From positions 310,001 through 374,000 of the forward strand of contig NZ_JACEIB010000027.1 of NCBI RefSeq assembly GCF_013778325.1: DNA of 64,000 nt, read 5' to 3'. The notes below the pieces were generated by a model that saw nothing but the letters and a program-made list of their open reading frames with translations, searched no databases and had not been told where the DNA came from. This document shows positions 63,774 through 64,000 of this stretch, in pieces. This stretch comes from Sphingomonas chungangi (GTDB taxonomy: Bacteria; Pseudomonadota; Alphaproteobacteria; Sphingomonadales; Sphingomonadaceae). The first letter of the stretch is position 1. Each line of letters starts with the position of its first letter. The position numbers and the translations under genes were made by a program.

Positions 63774-63903
63774 CCCGTTCGTGCTGAGGAGCCGCTGAGC
63801 TTGTCGAAGCGGCGTCTCGAATCACATGCACCGCGCAACACCCTTCGAGACGGGCCTTCGACTTCGCTTACGCTTCGCTCAATCCCTCCTCAGGGCGAAC
63901 GGG
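63774..63903. repeat. Dispersed palindromic repeat, copy D
   Basis: A 130-base element starting CCCGTTCGTGCTGAGGAGCC and ending CCTCAGGGCGAACGG. It matches copy C at 59366 along most of its length, including TTGTCGAAGCGGCGTCTCGAA and CCCTTCGAGACGGGCCTTCG. It lies upstream of ffh; the following 97 bases to the window edge hold no gene I recognise. Confidence 0.85.
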
Positions 63904-64000
63904 GCCGGCGTTTATCGCATCCGTGACAATCCCCGAAAATCTGCGGCTCTTTACCGCTTCTACACGCTTTCCCGCCAGAACGCAGAGTGCCGAAACGGGG

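Noticed and set aside
63605-63841. Leftward 78-residue ORF upstream of ffh
   Set aside because: Its N-terminal half is translated repeat sequence and the rest lacks a ribosome site or any similarity.
63601-64000. 4.5S RNA gene or other small RNA upstream of ffh
   Set aside because: The GGAAGCAGC-type tetraloop region of SRP RNA is absent on both strands; only a repeat and a hairpin were found.
1-64000. CRISPR arrays, prophage genes, insertion sequences, tRNA or rRNA genes
   Set aside because: I looked for evenly spaced repeats, integrase/transposase motifs and tRNA T-loop patterns in the intergenic gaps and saw none.

Overview
The window is a high-GC chromosomal segment from an alphaproteobacterium, most likely a sphingomonad (Sphingomonas or a close relative). 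The evidence is the codon use, the many 4-nt ATGA/GTGA gene overlaps, a TonB-dependent receptor, an AmgK/MurU pair, a DivL-type kinase with Tyr in place of the phospho-acceptor His, a ScfR/PccR-type propionate regulator, and dispersed palindromes with CCGTTCG...CGAACGG ends. Gene density is about 90 percent and the genes are mostly housekeeping and metabolic. I see no prophage, insertion sequence, CRISPR array, rRNA or tRNA. Functional assignments come from reading the translated proteins, not from searches.

Layout. 1-7.0 kb: propionyl-CoA to succinyl-CoA genes (pccB, thiolase, methylmalonyl-CoA epimerase, methylmalonyl-CoA mutase cut by the left edge), divergent from a PccR-like regulator. 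7.3-11.5 kb: a small membrane protein, a hydroxyacid dehydrogenase/glycerate kinase pair, a membrane glycosyltransferase and a cytochrome b561. 11.5-17.6 kb: an EmrA-EmrB-NodT tripartite efflux operon and a hybrid histidine kinase. 17.6-21.1 kb: arginine succinyltransferase (AST) pathway genes with an M20 hydrolase. 21.1-28 kb: a PilZ protein, a DUF969-DUF979-DUF2891 membrane cluster, SecA and two small exported proteins. 28-31 kb: ArgJ, a GFA-family protein, an inositol-phosphatase-like protein and thioredoxin. 31-42 kb: a tightly overlapping run divL-tsaE-amgK-murU-addB-addA, followed by trxA. 42-50.3 kb: a TonB receptor, AhcY, YqgE, a glycosyltransferase, a peroxiredoxin and a diguanylate cyclase. 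50.3-59.4 kb: an accessory mix (hydrolase, two GFA proteins, a PspC-like protein behind an apparent sigma-54 promoter, VapBC toxin-antitoxin, Asd, a DUF2189-like membrane protein, a 57-residue zinc-knuckle protein, a DPP-IV-type peptidase, a metallo-beta-lactamase-fold hydrolase). 59.5-63.6 kb: the ffh-rpsP-rimM-(membrane protein)-trmD-rplS translation/SRP operon. The last 400 bases hold no gene I can support.

How parts fit. The left block channels propionyl-CoA into the TCA cycle, and the PccR-like regulator probably acts on repeated TTTGTGAA-type elements in the divergent promoter. The reductase/kinase pair would turn glyoxylate-derived hydroxyacids into 3-phosphoglycerate. The divL operon couples a cell-cycle kinase to tRNA t6A synthesis, peptidoglycan sugar salvage and double-strand-break repair. 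The most notable non-coding signals are the PccR-like operator, a -24/-12 promoter with an upstream palindrome before the PspC-like gene, a 20-bp palindrome before ahcY, twin 18-bp repeats before the TonB receptor, and a 14-bp-arm palindrome touching the antitoxin start codon.
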